Positions 25,462-34,327 are shown, numbered from the stretch's first letter. The stretch: DNA of 38,988 nt from Thermodesulfobacteriota bacterium (GCA_030578315.1 JAUQQL010000011.1:1-38988); one strand, 5' to 3'. The notes: generated by a model not told the origin, from the sequence alone. Made by a program: numbers and translations.

Positions 25462-26205
25462 TTAAAAAATTTCCTTAAGGAAACTCAATCCTTGGTACTT
25501 TTCAAACTCCTTTTGAAGTTTTTTCCAAAGTTCTCTAAAAGTATAAGAGGTTCCTTTAACTTGAGTTCTGTAAAGGTCGCCTAACCAACTTTTTAACTTT
25601 TTTTCTTCAGGCAAAATAGGAAATTCCTCTAATTCAATATTGGTTAGAAGTTCTTCGGGAATCTTATCAACTTTAGTTTTTTGATAAGTGTTTATAAATT
25701 TAAGAAGGTCAAAAAGATTTCCGTAAAGACCTCCTAAATCAAGGTTTTCAACAATTTGAAAAGCAAGGGTACTTACTTGAAAGAGAAAAGGAGGAAGTTC
25801 GGCAAAACCTTGACAAACTTTAACTGAACCCATAACTCTACATGCAAGAGGTCTTCTTTTATAAAATTTACATAAACCTTCTGAAGTTAAAAATGGACAA
25901 GGTCTAAGTTTTTCGTAAAAAGTTTCTAAGGGAGGTTCACCACCCTGAAGGTAGCACAAAGCTAATTGATTAACGGTCACAACTGGACGAGGAAGATCCC
26001 TACCTACCTTGTTTAAAAGACTCAGGTCCTCTTCTAAAAAAATTTCCCAAAGATAAAAAGCTTCCAAACTGGTTGCCCAAATTCTTTCAGTACAACAAAA
26101 ATTGCAACCGGGTTCACAGGCTAAAGAAAATCTAGCGTATGTTTTTTCAATAAATTCATACAAAGTTTCTAAAAGTTTCTTTTTTTCCTCTAAAGCAAAT
26201 CCCAA
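25462..26205 (-). CDS. YkgJ-type cysteine-cluster (zinc/iron-chelating) protein
   Basis: A 247-residue protein of the YkgJ/UPF0153 cysteine-cluster family. The N-terminal cluster is CEPGCNFCC (about 31-39), and the second group is CPFLTSEGLCKFYKRRPLAC. Together they form the expected CxxxCxxCC...C...C...C set thought to bind Fe or Zn. Function of the family is not settled; some members act on iron-sulfur or modification pathways. The start is a TTG at 26205 with no good ribosome-binding site. The ATG at 26213 is out of frame and stops at once. It lies between the cytochrome and pyrK. Confidence 0.75.
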   Translation of the reverse strand: MGFALEEKKKLLETLYEFIEKTYARFSLACEPGCNFCCTERIWATSLEAFYLWEIFLEEDLSLLNKVGRDLPRPVVTVNQLALCYLQGGEPPLETFYEKLRPCPFLTSEGLCKFYKRRPLACRVMGSVKVCQGFAELPPFLFQVSTLAFQIVENLDLGGLYGNLFDLLKFINTYQKTKVDKIPEELLTNIELEEFPILPEEKKLKSWLGDLYRTQVKGTSYTFRELWKKLQKEFEKYQGLSFLKEIF

Positions 26206-26229
26206 AATTACATTAATAAAGAATCACCC

Positions 26230-27642
26230 CTAATGGGTAACATTTAAAAGAAACTTAAACCAATCATACATTTTAGTTATATTCATAGCTAACTGCCATC
26301 TTCCTTCTTCAAATACCCCATTGTCTACACCTGCCATAGCTGAGGCAAATCTTACAGAATTAGAGTAAAAAAGCCAAGACTCTACCCACATTTTTTCTAT
26401 AGGTTCGTTAAATAATCCATTAGTTTGACTGGCAATTCCTCTTTGCCACGCGTTCAAAAGAATCTGAGTAGCACTTAAAGTCATGGCATTAGTAGTTTTT
26501 ATAGCCTCTTCTAATCTTGCAAAATGTTCTTCAACCCAAGAATTACTGTGACATAATAAGCAAATAGTTTTCATTTGGGAAAGTCTTTGGGCTTTTTCTT
26601 TTTCATCAATTAAGAATTCTTTTACTGGTTCTCCTGTAAGTTCTGAAGGTAAAGGAAGTCCAGCCTTATTTTTGATAATAGTAGTATCTGGAGACTTAGG
26701 ATGAGGGGTTGCATAAATTAAACCAAATAAACGGTAAGCAAGTCTGTCGCTCATCTGATGAGTTCTTTTAGCCACTATCTTATCGTTTACATAGACTTCA
26801 CTTATATGGCACACGGCACAGGTAGGAGTTAGATAATCTTCTCCCAATTTCCAAGGTTTATTTACAAAGTTCCATTTATCTTTTAAAGAATAATATATTA
26901 CCCCATGTTTACTTACAGTATACACCTTATAAGCGGGAACATCTTTTCCTTTATGGCATGTAGCACAAGTTTCTGGTTTTCTTGCAACTTCTATAGAAAA
27001 ACTGTGTCTTGGATGACAAGCAGAACAAGAACCCTTAGAACCGTCAGGATTTATTCTTCCTACTCCCGTGTTAGACCAGCCAGCAAACTCAGGAAAACTC
27101 ATGGGCCCCATAACAGTATCTCTGGTTTTTAATCCTTTAACTTCTATTTTACTTCCATGGCAGTAAAAACAAGAATCCTGATGACTTAGCTGAGTAGCTG
27201 ACTCTGATTTTATCCCTCTTTCCGTCATTAAGTAAATTCCATTTACTGCTTCCATAAGTTGTTTATAAACTGGATTAGATACCAAATTTATATAAGCATA
27301 AGCTTTGATATTTTGACTATATTCTTTTACTTCGTTAAGATGACATTTGGCGCAATCTGAAGGAGTAACCACAGTGTGAACTTTATAGCCGTTATGATGA
27401 AAAGTATCTTTATGTTTCTCAGGCTCTAAAGTATGACATTCAGCACACCCTATCACTTGACCATTCTTAACTACTTTAGCATGTTTAGATTTTTTCCAGT
27501 CAAAAACTATTCCAGGAGTAGCTATCTGATGGCAGCTTAAACAAATCTGACTTGTTGCACTAATCTTTTCTTGAGCTTTTAAATAGGAACTACTAATAAA
27601 AAAAAAATAAAAAGTTAAAATTAAAAGACTTAATAACCTCAT
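26230..27642 (-). CDS. Octaheme c-type cytochrome, hydroxylamine oxidoreductase (HAO)-like
   Basis: A 470-residue exported multiheme cytochrome. A signal peptide (about 1-23, ending KAQ) is followed by eight CxxCH sites at Cys34, 66, 97, 158, 206, 226, 275 and 361. The block GRINPDGSKGSCSACHPRH followed by RKPETCATCHKG and YTVSKHGVIYY is characteristic of the HAO family, as is the C-terminal EPIEKMWVESWLFYSNS. Family members oxidise hydroxylamine or hydrazine, or in the epsilonproteobacterial type reduce nitrite/hydroxylamine toward ammonia. The periplasmic direction here cannot be told from sequence. No NapC/NrfH-like quinol partner is adjacent. It lies 14 bp after the Lon-like protease gene. 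Confidence 0.85.
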   Translation of the reverse strand: MRLLSLLILTFYFFFISSSYLKAQEKISATSQICLSCHQIATPGIVFDWKKSKHAKVVKNGQVIGCAECHTLEPEKHKDTFHHNGYKVHTVVTPSDCAKCHLNEVKEYSQNIKAYAYINLVSNPVYKQLMEAVNGIYLMTERGIKSESATQLSHQDSCFYCHGSKIEVKGLKTRDTVMGPMSFPEFAGWSNTGVGRINPDGSKGSCSACHPRHSFSIEVARKPETCATCHKGKDVPAYKVYTVSKHGVIYYSLKDKWNFVNKPWKLGEDYLTPTCAVCHISEVYVNDKIVAKRTHQMSDRLAYRLFGLIYATPHPKSPDTTIIKNKAGLPLPSELTGEPVKEFLIDEKEKAQRLSQMKTICLLCHSNSWVEEHFARLEEAIKTTNAMTLSATQILLNAWQRGIASQTNGLFNEPIEKMWVESWLFYSNSVRFASAMAGVDNGVFEEGRWQLAMNITKMYDWFKFLLNVTH

Positions 27643-27656
27643 TTTTCTAGCTTCTC

Positions 27657-30032
27657 CTATTTTTTAGATCTTTTAGTAGTTTTTTTGGAAGAATTTCTTT
27701 TTTTGTTTATTTTTTCTTCTTTAGTAATTTCATAAAATCTACGAAGTTTTTCTAAAACTTTTTTATGAAATTCCTCTGGTCTATATTCAGTTAAAATTTC
27801 AATAACATCGTCAATAGTTTCAACAATCCATAAATGAAATTTCCCTGTTTTAATATCCTCTAAAACTTCTTCGTCTAAGAGAATATTATCAAAATTTTTA
27901 GCAGGGACTATAACTCCTTGAGTTCCTGTAAACTTAGTAAGTTTACAAACTCTATAAAATCCCTCTATTTTTTCTTTAATACCTCCTACAGGTTGAATAT
28001 TTCCAAACTGGTCAATAGAACCAGTAATAGCAATATCTTGTCTTACAGGAATTTGAGAAATAGCGGAAAGAACAGCCATAAGTTCTGCTGCAGAGGCACT
28101 ATCTCCTTCTACAGGTTCGTAAGTTTGTTCGAAAGTTAAAGTACAGGAAAGTTGAAGTGGAAAATCTGAACTATACTTATTGTAAAGGTAAGAGGACAAA
28201 ATAAGAACTCCTTTAGAATGTATAGGACCGCTCATATCTATCTCTCTTTCAATGTTTATCACTCCTTTTGTTCCAGGAGATACATTAGCTGTAATTCTTG
28301 ACGGTTTTCCAAAACTATAATCTCCTAAAAGGTAAACACTTAAACCATTTACTTGACTAACCTTTTTACCTTCAATATCAATAATTATTTTACCTTCCTT
28401 AATTAACTCTCTAATTTTCTCCTCTATTAGGTTAACTCTAAAAATTTTTTCCTTTATAGCCCTTTTAATTGATTCTTCAGTAATAACTTCATCGGAAGAC
28501 AGAGCATGAGCTTCTCTTAAAAGATCTATGGTTTTAGAAAGAACCACATTAACCTTTTTTCTATCGTTTGCTAGGTAGACAATATATTTTAACACTTCGG
28601 AAAGGGCTTGGGGAGTTAGGTCTTTTAGGTTTTCTTCTTTTACAATTTTTTTGATAATTTTAGGAAAAGCTTCTATAAAAGTTTTGTTTAATTCTACTAT
28701 AGGATTAAATTCGGCTTTAATTTTAAATAGTTCTCTAAATTCAGGGTCATAAATACTTAAAAGTTGATAAAGATACGGATCCCCAATTAAAAATACTTTG
28801 GCTGAAAAAGGGATAGGCTCAGGTAAAAGTCCTACATGAGGAACAGGGATTTCCTCTATCATTCCACCCATGATGTAAAGTTTCTTGTGAAGAAGAGTTC
28901 TTTTCAGAATCAACCAAAGGTAAGGATTTTTAAGAACTTCCCATAAATTTAAAACAATATAACCACCGTTTGCACGATGGAGACTACCTGGGGTAAGACT
29001 TAAATGGTCTGCATAAAGAATGCCCATTTCAGCTCTATAGTTAATTTGTCCAAAAAGTCCTTTTAAAGTTGGAACTTTTTCATAAATCACTGGACATCCT
29101 TGAGTTTCCGTATTATCTATAAGAACATTAACCCTGAATATGTTAAGAGCTCTATTTATACTATTTTGAAGAATAATGTTTCCTTTAGACTTTTCCCAGT
29201 CTATGAAAATATTAATGTTTTTAACTAGCTCTTTTTTTAAAACTTCTAAATATTCTTTTATTTCTGGTAAATTACCAAACTCCTTTTCTAACTTCTGAAA
29301 AGCTCTGGTTACCAAATTTTGGGCGAATTGTTCTCTTAATTTTAAAACTTCATCTCCTAAAGAATTATCAAGTTCTCTTAATTTTCTCATATATTCACGA
29401 AAAATAGGTTCAAACTGAGATAAATTTCTTTGATATTCTTCTCTTATAGCAGGTTCTTTTAAAAGTTCCTGTTCAGAAAGTGGAGTTTCAATTTTAAAAA
29501 TCGGAAGAATTTGAACTCCAGAAGGACCAAAAAGAACCATCAGATTATATTCTTTAGCCTTTTCCATTAGCTCTTGTATAAGTTGGTCTTTTTTTTCTCC
29601 TATTTCCTTAGTAAGTCTTGCTAAAGCTTCTTCATATTCCTTGCTTTCATAAACTTTAACAGTTTCTCGTTTTAAAAATTCTAAAACTTCTTCTATATAC
29701 TCCGCAAACTTTTTTCCAGTACCCGAAGGTAAAATTAAAGCTTTAGGTTTAGCGAAGTCAGAAAAATTATAGACATAACATATATCTGGAGGTTTAGGTT
29801 TATTTTTGGCTTCTTTTTTTATTCTTTTTAAAGTATAATAGGTTCTTCCAATTCCGTTAGGACCACATACATAAACATTATATCCTTCTTTATCCAGGTT
29901 CAGAGCTAAATCAAAAGCTTTTTCTACTCTTTCCTGATTAGGAAAAAGGTCTTCTTCGAAATAATGTAAAGTACCTTCTAAAAAATCAAAACTTATATTT
30001 AATTCTTCAAAGGTCAATTTTTTGAAACTCAT
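27657..30032 (-). CDS. Lon-like ATP-dependent protease (AAA_32/LonB-type, S16 peptidase)
   Basis: A 791-residue Lon-related protease of the soluble AAA_32 group (YcbZ-like). The P-loop region is CGPNGIGRTYYT (56-67), with Arg where Lon has Lys, common in this group. A long helical insert runs at about 115-290 and HRANGGYIVLNLWEVL at 352-367 precedes the sensor region. The peptidase domain has catalytic Ser645 (EGDSASAAE) and Lys686 (VGGIKEK). The C-terminus is a Lys/Arg-rich tail. It degrades damaged proteins in the cytosol; specific substrates are unknown. It is the first gene of the minus-strand run to hslO. Confidence 0.92.
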   Translation of the reverse strand: MSFKKLTFEELNISFDFLEGTLHYFEEDLFPNQERVEKAFDLALNLDKEGYNVYVCGPNGIGRTYYTLKRIKKEAKNKPKPPDICYVYNFSDFAKPKALILPSGTGKKFAEYIEEVLEFLKRETVKVYESKEYEEALARLTKEIGEKKDQLIQELMEKAKEYNLMVLFGPSGVQILPIFKIETPLSEQELLKEPAIREEYQRNLSQFEPIFREYMRKLRELDNSLGDEVLKLREQFAQNLVTRAFQKLEKEFGNLPEIKEYLEVLKKELVKNINIFIDWEKSKGNIILQNSINRALNIFRVNVLIDNTETQGCPVIYEKVPTLKGLFGQINYRAEMGILYADHLSLTPGSLHRANGGYIVLNLWEVLKNPYLWLILKRTLLHKKLYIMGGMIEEIPVPHVGLLPEPIPFSAKVFLIGDPYLYQLLSIYDPEFRELFKIKAEFNPIVELNKTFIEAFPKIIKKIVKEENLKDLTPQALSEVLKYIVYLANDRKKVNVVLSKTIDLLREAHALSSDEVITEESIKRAIKEKIFRVNLIEEKIRELIKEGKIIIDIEGKKVSQVNGLSVYLLGDYSFGKPSRITANVSPGTKGVINIEREIDMSGPIHSKGVLILSSYLYNKYSSDFPLQLSCTLTFEQTYEPVEGDSASAAELMAVLSAISQIPVRQDIAITGSIDQFGNIQPVGGIKEKIEGFYRVCKLTKFTGTQGVIVPAKNFDNILLDEEVLEDIKTGKFHLWIVETIDDVIEILTEYRPEEFHKKVLEKLRRFYEITKEEKINKKRNSSKKTTKRSKK

Positions 30033-30089
30033 TAACTTTTAATTTTAAATTAAAAAAATAATAAAAACAAGTCTTACTTTAATGTATGG

Positions 30090-30095
30090 TATAAT
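30090..30095 (+). promoter_or_regulatory. Extended -10 element upstream of the M24 peptidase
   Basis: TGGTATAAT, an extended -10 (TGn plus a perfect TATAAT), is at 30087-30095 without a convincing -35. It lies about 105 bp before the peptidase ATG and could be the distal of two promoters. Confidence 0.4.
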
Positions 30096-30144
30096 GTTAG
30101 TTCTTTTTTACAAGATTAAAAAACTCAATTTTTTTGATAACTTT

Positions 30145-30172
30145 TTTACCTTAACCTTAAAGATGATATAAT
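30145..30172 (+). promoter_or_regulatory. Proximal promoter of the pepP-fixX gene run
   Basis: A perfect TATAAT at 30167-30172 with TTTACC 16 bp upstream (30145-30150). A start near 30179 gives a leader of about 23 nt before the ATG at 30202. No other clear promoter is seen until glnA, so the following ten plus-strand genes may depend on it. Confidence 0.45.
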
Positions 30173-30201
30173 AAAAATTTTTGTTAAAATAGTTTTTGTT
30201 T

Positions 30202-31272
30202 ATGAAAACCGAGTTTAAGTTAAATTTCATTAAAAAGTTTATAGAAAATAAAGGTCTTTCAGCTTTTATTTTTTCTTCACCTACGAATGTGTTTTATCTT
30301 TCGGGTTTTAAAGCAACTCATGCATATATTTTAATAACTTTGGATAAAAATTATTTTTTAACAGATGGTAGATACTACGAAAAAGCTAAAAAGGAACTTT
30401 CAAACTTTTGGGAAGTACTTCTTATAAAAGAAAAACCTATAAAATTTTTAAAAGACCTTTTTAGAGAACTTAAACTCAAAGAGATAGGTTTTGAAAAAGA
30501 CTATTTGACATGTGAGTTGAGGGAGAAACTTAAGGTTAAGGGCATAAAGTTCTTAGGATTTAGTCAAGTTTTAAGAGACTTAAGAAAAATAAAATTTTTA
30601 GAAGAAAGAGAAATTCTTAAAGAGGGGATTAAAAAAACAGATCAGGTTTACTTGAAAGTTTTGGAGTTTATAAAACCAGGAGTAACAGAACTAGAACTTA
30701 GAGCTAAAGTAATTGAAGAAGCGTTTAAGTTAAAAGCTTTAGGAGAAAGTTTTCCTACAATTGTAGCAACTGGTGTTAATTCTGCCATTCCTCACTGGCA
30801 AACTTCGGAAACAAGTATTTCTTTTTCATCTCCTGTTTTAATAGATTTGGGACTTTTGTGGAAAAATTACTGTACGGATTTTACTCGTACACTTTATTTA
30901 GGAAAACCTGATCGAGAATTTTTAAAAATTTATGAAATAGTTAAAACTTCTTGGTTTAAAGCTTTTGAAAAGATAAAAATAGGAATTCCTATAGGGAAAA
31001 TAGACCAAACTGTAAGAGAATATTTTAAACAAAAAGGGGTCTTAAAACATTTTCTTCACGCTACAGGGCACGGAATAGGTATAGAAATTCACGAATACCC
31101 TAAAGTTTACTATAAAGAAAAGGAAATTATAGAAGAGGGGATGGTTTTTACCATAGAACCTGGTCTTTATTTTTCTAATAAGTTTGGGATTAGACTTGAA
31201 AATATAGTTTTTGTGGAAGAGGGAAGAGGAAAAATCTATTCTGAAGTAGATTTAGAGCTAAAAGTTCTGTAA
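30202..31272 (+). CDS. pepP: M24B family metallopeptidase (Xaa-Pro aminopeptidase-like)
   Basis: A 356-residue pita-bread peptidase cleaving N-terminal residues before proline. A creatinase-like N-terminal domain contains SPTNVFYLSGF and LTDGRYYEKA. The five metal ligands are visible: two Asp in LIDLGLLWKNYCTDFTR, His in HATGHGIGIEIHE, Glu in FTIEPGLY and Glu in RLENIVFV. The pattern is of Xaa-Pro aminopeptidase/dipeptidase; the exact specificity (PepP against PepQ) is uncertain. I use the ATG at 30202; an in-frame TTG lies two codons upstream. There is no ribosome-binding site. Confidence 0.9.
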   Translation: MKTEFKLNFIKKFIENKGLSAFIFSSPTNVFYLSGFKATHAYILITLDKNYFLTDGRYYEKAKKELSNFWEVLLIKEKPIKFLKDLFRELKLKEIGFEKDYLTCELREKLKVKGIKFLGFSQVLRDLRKIKFLEEREILKEGIKKTDQVYLKVLEFIKPGVTELELRAKVIEEAFKLKALGESFPTIVATGVNSAIPHWQTSETSISFSSPVLIDLGLLWKNYCTDFTRTLYLGKPDREFLKIYEIVKTSWFKAFEKIKIGIPIGKIDQTVREYFKQKGVLKHFLHATGHGIGIEIHEYPKVYYKEKEIIEEGMVFTIEPGLYFSNKFGIRLENIVFVEEGRGKIYSEVDLELKVL

Positions 31273-31322
31273 TTTTTAATACAAATAGTGCACAGGAAAA
31301 GGTAATAGGGGAAATTTATTCT

Positions 31323-32204
31323 ATGGAAAGTATGACAGGTTTCGGAAGAGGTATTTTTCAAAGTAACAATTTTAACTTAATTGTGTATGCCAAAAGTTTA
31401 AACCATCGGTTTTTAGAAATTATTCTTAAACTCCCTAAAAGATATTCTTTTTTAGAAGAAAAAATAAGAAAACTTGTAGCTTCTCAATTTGTAAGGGGAA
31501 AAATAGAGATCACGGTAAAAATAACTGGGATTTCTCTTTTTCCTAAAAGTATTTATTTAGATTTAGAACTTGCTAAGAAATTAAAAGAAGCTTTAGAAAC
31601 TCTTAAAGAAAAGTTAGGATTTAAAGAAAATTTAACTTTTTCTGAATTTTTGTGTTTAAGAGACTTTTTAGTGGTAGAAGATCAAGAGGAAGACCTCGAA
31701 AATTTGTGGGAAGAAATAAGTCCTGCATTAAATATGGCTTTGGAGGAGCTTAAAAGAAGTAGAAAGAAAGAAGGAGAATTTCTTAAAGAGGTTATAAGGG
31801 AATTGTTTTCAGAAATAAAAAAAAGAGTTTTAGAGATAGAAAGCCTTAAAGAAAAAATAGTTAAAGAAACACAAACTAAGGTTAAAGATAGAATTTTGAA
31901 ACTCCTTCAAGAATTTCAAGTGAAAAATTTGGATGAAAATAGGTTTTATCAGGAACTGGTTTATATTCTAGACAGGATTGATTTTACAGAAGAACTTGAA
32001 AGGTTAAAAATTCATCTGGCTTACTTTGAAACGAGTATGGAAGAAGAGAGATGTGGTAAAAAACTTGATTTTTTATGTCAGGAAATGTTTAGAGAAATTA
32101 ATACTCTTTCTAATAAAGCTCAATCTTCTGAAATTTCTTTTTTAGCAGTAAAAGTAAAAGACCTTATTGAAAAAATAAGAGAACAAGTGCAAAATGTAGT
32201 TTGA
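31323..32204 (+). CDS. yicC: YicC/YloC family endoribonuclease
   Basis: A 293-residue protein starting ESMTGFGRG, the family hallmark. It has LKSLNHRFLE-like and LPKRYSFLEEKIRKL segments and a C-terminal domain containing EELERLKIHL and GKKLDFLCQEMFREINTL. Characterised homologues are endoribonucleases acting in RNA decay. The ATG at 31323 follows a GGGG-containing site. It is separated by 50 bp from the peptidase gene and by 1 bp from the prenyltransferase gene. Confidence 0.93.
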   Translation: MESMTGFGRGIFQSNNFNLIVYAKSLNHRFLEIILKLPKRYSFLEEKIRKLVASQFVRGKIEITVKITGISLFPKSIYLDLELAKKLKEALETLKEKLGFKENLTFSEFLCLRDFLVVEDQEEDLENLWEEISPALNMALEELKRSRKKEGEFLKEVIRELFSEIKKRVLEIESLKEKIVKETQTKVKDRILKLLQEFQVKNLDENRFYQELVYILDRIDFTEELERLKIHLAYFETSMEEERCGKKLDFLCQEMFREINTLSNKAQSSEISFLAVKVKDLIEKIREQVQNVV

Positions 32205-32205
32205 T

Positions 32206-33090
32206 ATGGGATTAAACAGGTTTAAACTTTATTCTGAACTTTTAAAGTTAGAACATACAATTTTTGCTCTTCCATTTGGACTTTCAAGTATTTGGATTTT
32301 GCTTAAAAATTTCCCCTCTCTAGAAAAAATTTTCTTTATTATTTTAGCATTGATTTCTGCAAGAACTTCAGGGATGGCTTTAAATCGTCTTCTTGACAAA
32401 CCCTGGGATGAGATAAATCCTAGAACCAAATTTTGGCCTCATGCTCGGGGATTGGTAAAAAACTGGGAAATAAAAATTATTGTCTTCTTAAGTTTAGCTC
32501 TTTTCTTTTTTGCTTGTTCTAGAATAAACAGATTAACCCTTTTTTTAAGTCCTTTAGTAGTATTCTTATTATGGTTTTATCCTTTAGCCAAAAGAATACT
32601 TTACTATCCTCACTTGATTTTGGGTTTAATTTATTTTCTTATTCCAGTTGCTACTGATATAGCTTTAAATGAAGATGTATCCCTTTTATCAATTTTTCTT
32701 GGAATAGCTATGGGTTCTTGGGTTTCAGGTTTTGACATACTTTATAGCTTACAGGATTATGAATTTGATCGAAAGGTAGGCCTTAAGTCTATTCCTGTAA
32801 AATTTGGAATAGAGAAATCTATAAAAATAGCTCGGTTTTTACATGTTACTACCTTTGTTTCTCTTCTTTTGCTTGGTATTTTTTACTCTAAAACTACTTG
32901 GATCTATTATCTTGGTCTTTTGCTTATAGCTTTATTTTTAGTTTACGAACACAGTCTTATAAAAAAAGACGATCTATCTAAAATAAATAAGGCCTTTTTT
33001 ACAGTAAATGGATTTATAAGCCTTTTATTTTTTTTTCTTATAGTGATAAATAACTGGTTTTATGGTCTTACAATGAATTCTTACAAATAA
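32206..33090 (+). CDS. UbiA family prenyltransferase (quinone biosynthesis)
   Basis: A 294-residue membrane prenyltransferase with about eight to nine hydrophobic segments. The first Asp-rich motif is NRLLDKPWDEINPRT (NxxxDxxxD) and the second is LQDYEFDRKVGLKSIP (DxxxD). Opening residues KLEHTIFALPF and the ARTSGMALNR stretch are close to the 4-hydroxybenzoate polyprenyltransferase/MqnP group. A role in menaquinone synthesis by the futalosine route is likely for an anaerobe but is inference. It is packed between yicC and parA with 1-bp gaps. Confidence 0.88.
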   Translation: MGLNRFKLYSELLKLEHTIFALPFGLSSIWILLKNFPSLEKIFFIILALISARTSGMALNRLLDKPWDEINPRTKFWPHARGLVKNWEIKIIVFLSLALFFFACSRINRLTLFLSPLVVFLLWFYPLAKRILYYPHLILGLIYFLIPVATDIALNEDVSLLSIFLGIAMGSWVSGFDILYSLQDYEFDRKVGLKSIPVKFGIEKSIKIARFLHVTTFVSLLLLGIFYSKTTWIYYLGLLLIALFLVYEHSLIKKDDLSKINKAFFTVNGFISLLFFFLIVINNWFYGLTMNSYK

Positions 33091-33091
33091 G

Positions 33092-33886
33092 ATGCAAATT
33101 TTTGCTTTTATTAATCAAAAAGGAGGGGTAGGTAAAACTACTTTAGCAATAAATTTAGCCAGAGCTTTAAGTTTAAACGGTTACAAAGTTCTTCTTATTG
33201 ATTTTGACCCTCAAGCTAATGCAGGAAGTGGTTTAGGAATAAGAGTAGGTAAAGAAAAAAGTATTTATCAGGCTATAATAGAAGGTGAAGTAGAAAGATT
33301 TATTCAAAATCCCGTCTCTTCTCTTTATCTTTTACCTTCTTCTATTGATTTAGTTGGTTTGGAGATAGAATTAGTAAATTTCCCTCAAAGAGAATATCTT
33401 TTAAAAAATTTAATTAATCAAAGCACCTACGAAGGAAAACCTCTTAAAGAATTTTTTGATTTTATTTTTATTGATTCACCTCCTTCTTTAAGTCTTATTA
33501 CAGTTAATATTTTATGTGCTACTCAAGGAGTAATTATTCCTCTTCAGTGTGAATATTATGCTCTGGAAGGACTTTCTCTTCTAATTAAAACTGTTAGAGG
33601 TATTAAACAAAGGCTTAATTCAGACCTTCAACTTTTTGGTTTAGTATTAACTATGTATGATAGTAGAAATAGGCTATCTAAAGAAATAGCTGAAGAGGTT
33701 CAAAAACACTTTAAATGGATACTATTTAAAACTGTTATTCCTAGAAGTATAAAAGTAAGTGAAGCTCAAAGTTTTGGAAAATCTATTTTTGACTACGAGC
33801 TTCGTAATAAGGTTAGTTGGGCTTTTTACAAACTGGCTGAAGAGTTTCTGGAAAAAATTGATTCTTATGAAAATTCCATAGTATAA
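33092..33886 (+). CDS. soj: ParA/Soj family ATPase
   Basis: A 264-residue P-loop ATPase with the deviant Walker A KGGVGKTT and LLIDFDPQANAGSGLG. Walker B is FIFIDSPPSLS, and the C-terminal segment GLVLTMYDSRNRLSKEI, VIPRSIKVSEA is characteristic of chromosomal Soj/ParA. It is predicted to act in chromosome segregation or origin control. Soj genes are usually followed by parB/spo0J; here the next gene is an unrelated small metalloprotease-like gene. A diverged ParB-domain gene lies about 28 kb away next to ftsZ. Confidence 0.93.
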   Translation: MQIFAFINQKGGVGKTTLAINLARALSLNGYKVLLIDFDPQANAGSGLGIRVGKEKSIYQAIIEGEVERFIQNPVSSLYLLPSSIDLVGLEIELVNFPQREYLLKNLINQSTYEGKPLKEFFDFIFIDSPPSLSLITVNILCATQGVIIPLQCEYYALEGLSLLIKTVRGIKQRLNSDLQLFGLVLTMYDSRNRLSKEIAEEVQKHFKWILFKTVIPRSIKVSEAQSFGKSIFDYELRNKVSWAFYKLAEEFLEKIDSYENSIV

Positions 33887-33899
33887 TTTAATAATAATT

Positions 33900-34325
33900 A
33901 TGTACATACACAAAATTTTTCAACATATTTTTGTTCAAAATAACTTAGATAAAGAAAAAATTCGTTTAGTTATTCAAAAATTAAAACTCAGGGAGAAACA
34001 AGTTATAGCTCATGAGATGGCTCACAAAGCTGTAGGAGGAAGATATACCGGAGCAGTTTATTATATTTATACTCGTGGTCCTGATGGGAAATATTATATT
34101 ACTGGAGGAGAGGTTAGTATAGATGTTTCTGAAGAGCCTTATCCTGAAGATACTATAAGAAAAATGCAAATTGTTAGGGCAGCGGCTTTAGCTCCTGTTG
34201 ATCCCTCTCCACAAGACTTGCAAGTTGCTCAAATAGCTACTATTAAAGAAATAAAAGCTCGTCAGGAACTTGCTAAACTTAAAGAAGAGCTTAAAAAGGA
34301 AAAAATCTTTTCAGCCACAGTTTAA
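33900..34325 (+). CDS. SprA-type putative metalloprotease, minimal form
   Basis: A 141-residue protein with a zincin-like HEMAH (HExxH) in VIAHEMAHKAVGGRYTG (about 36-51). It is followed by YTRGPDGKYYITGGEVSIDV and EDTIRKMQIVRAAALAP, which I recognise from the SprA-related putative metalloprotease family. A helical tail ends the protein. Family members I know of are usually longer, with low-complexity N-terminal parts; this one is essentially the core domain. There is no signal peptide. The catalytic role is untested. It sits between parA (13 bp) and prmA (2 bp) without an evident ribosome-binding site. Confidence 0.75.
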   Translation: MYIHKIFQHIFVQNNLDKEKIRLVIQKLKLREKQVIAHEMAHKAVGGRYTGAVYYIYTRGPDGKYYITGGEVSIDVSEEPYPEDTIRKMQIVRAAALAPVDPSPQDLQVAQIATIKEIKARQELAKLKEELKKEKIFSATV

Positions 34326-34327
34326 AA

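Noticed and set aside
26211-26213. ATG just upstream of the YkgJ-type gene as its start codon
   Set aside because: It is out of frame with the conserved protein and is followed at once by a stop codon.
26230-27642. Cytochrome as NrfA or octaheme tetrathionate reductase
   Set aside because: There is no CxxCK site, and the GRINPDGS and RKPETCATCH blocks fit the HAO family.
29846-29880. Arg in place of the Walker A Lys in the Lon-like protease as a broken ATPase
   Set aside because: This substitution is usual in the AAA_32 group of Lon-like proteases, so it is not a defect particular to this gene.
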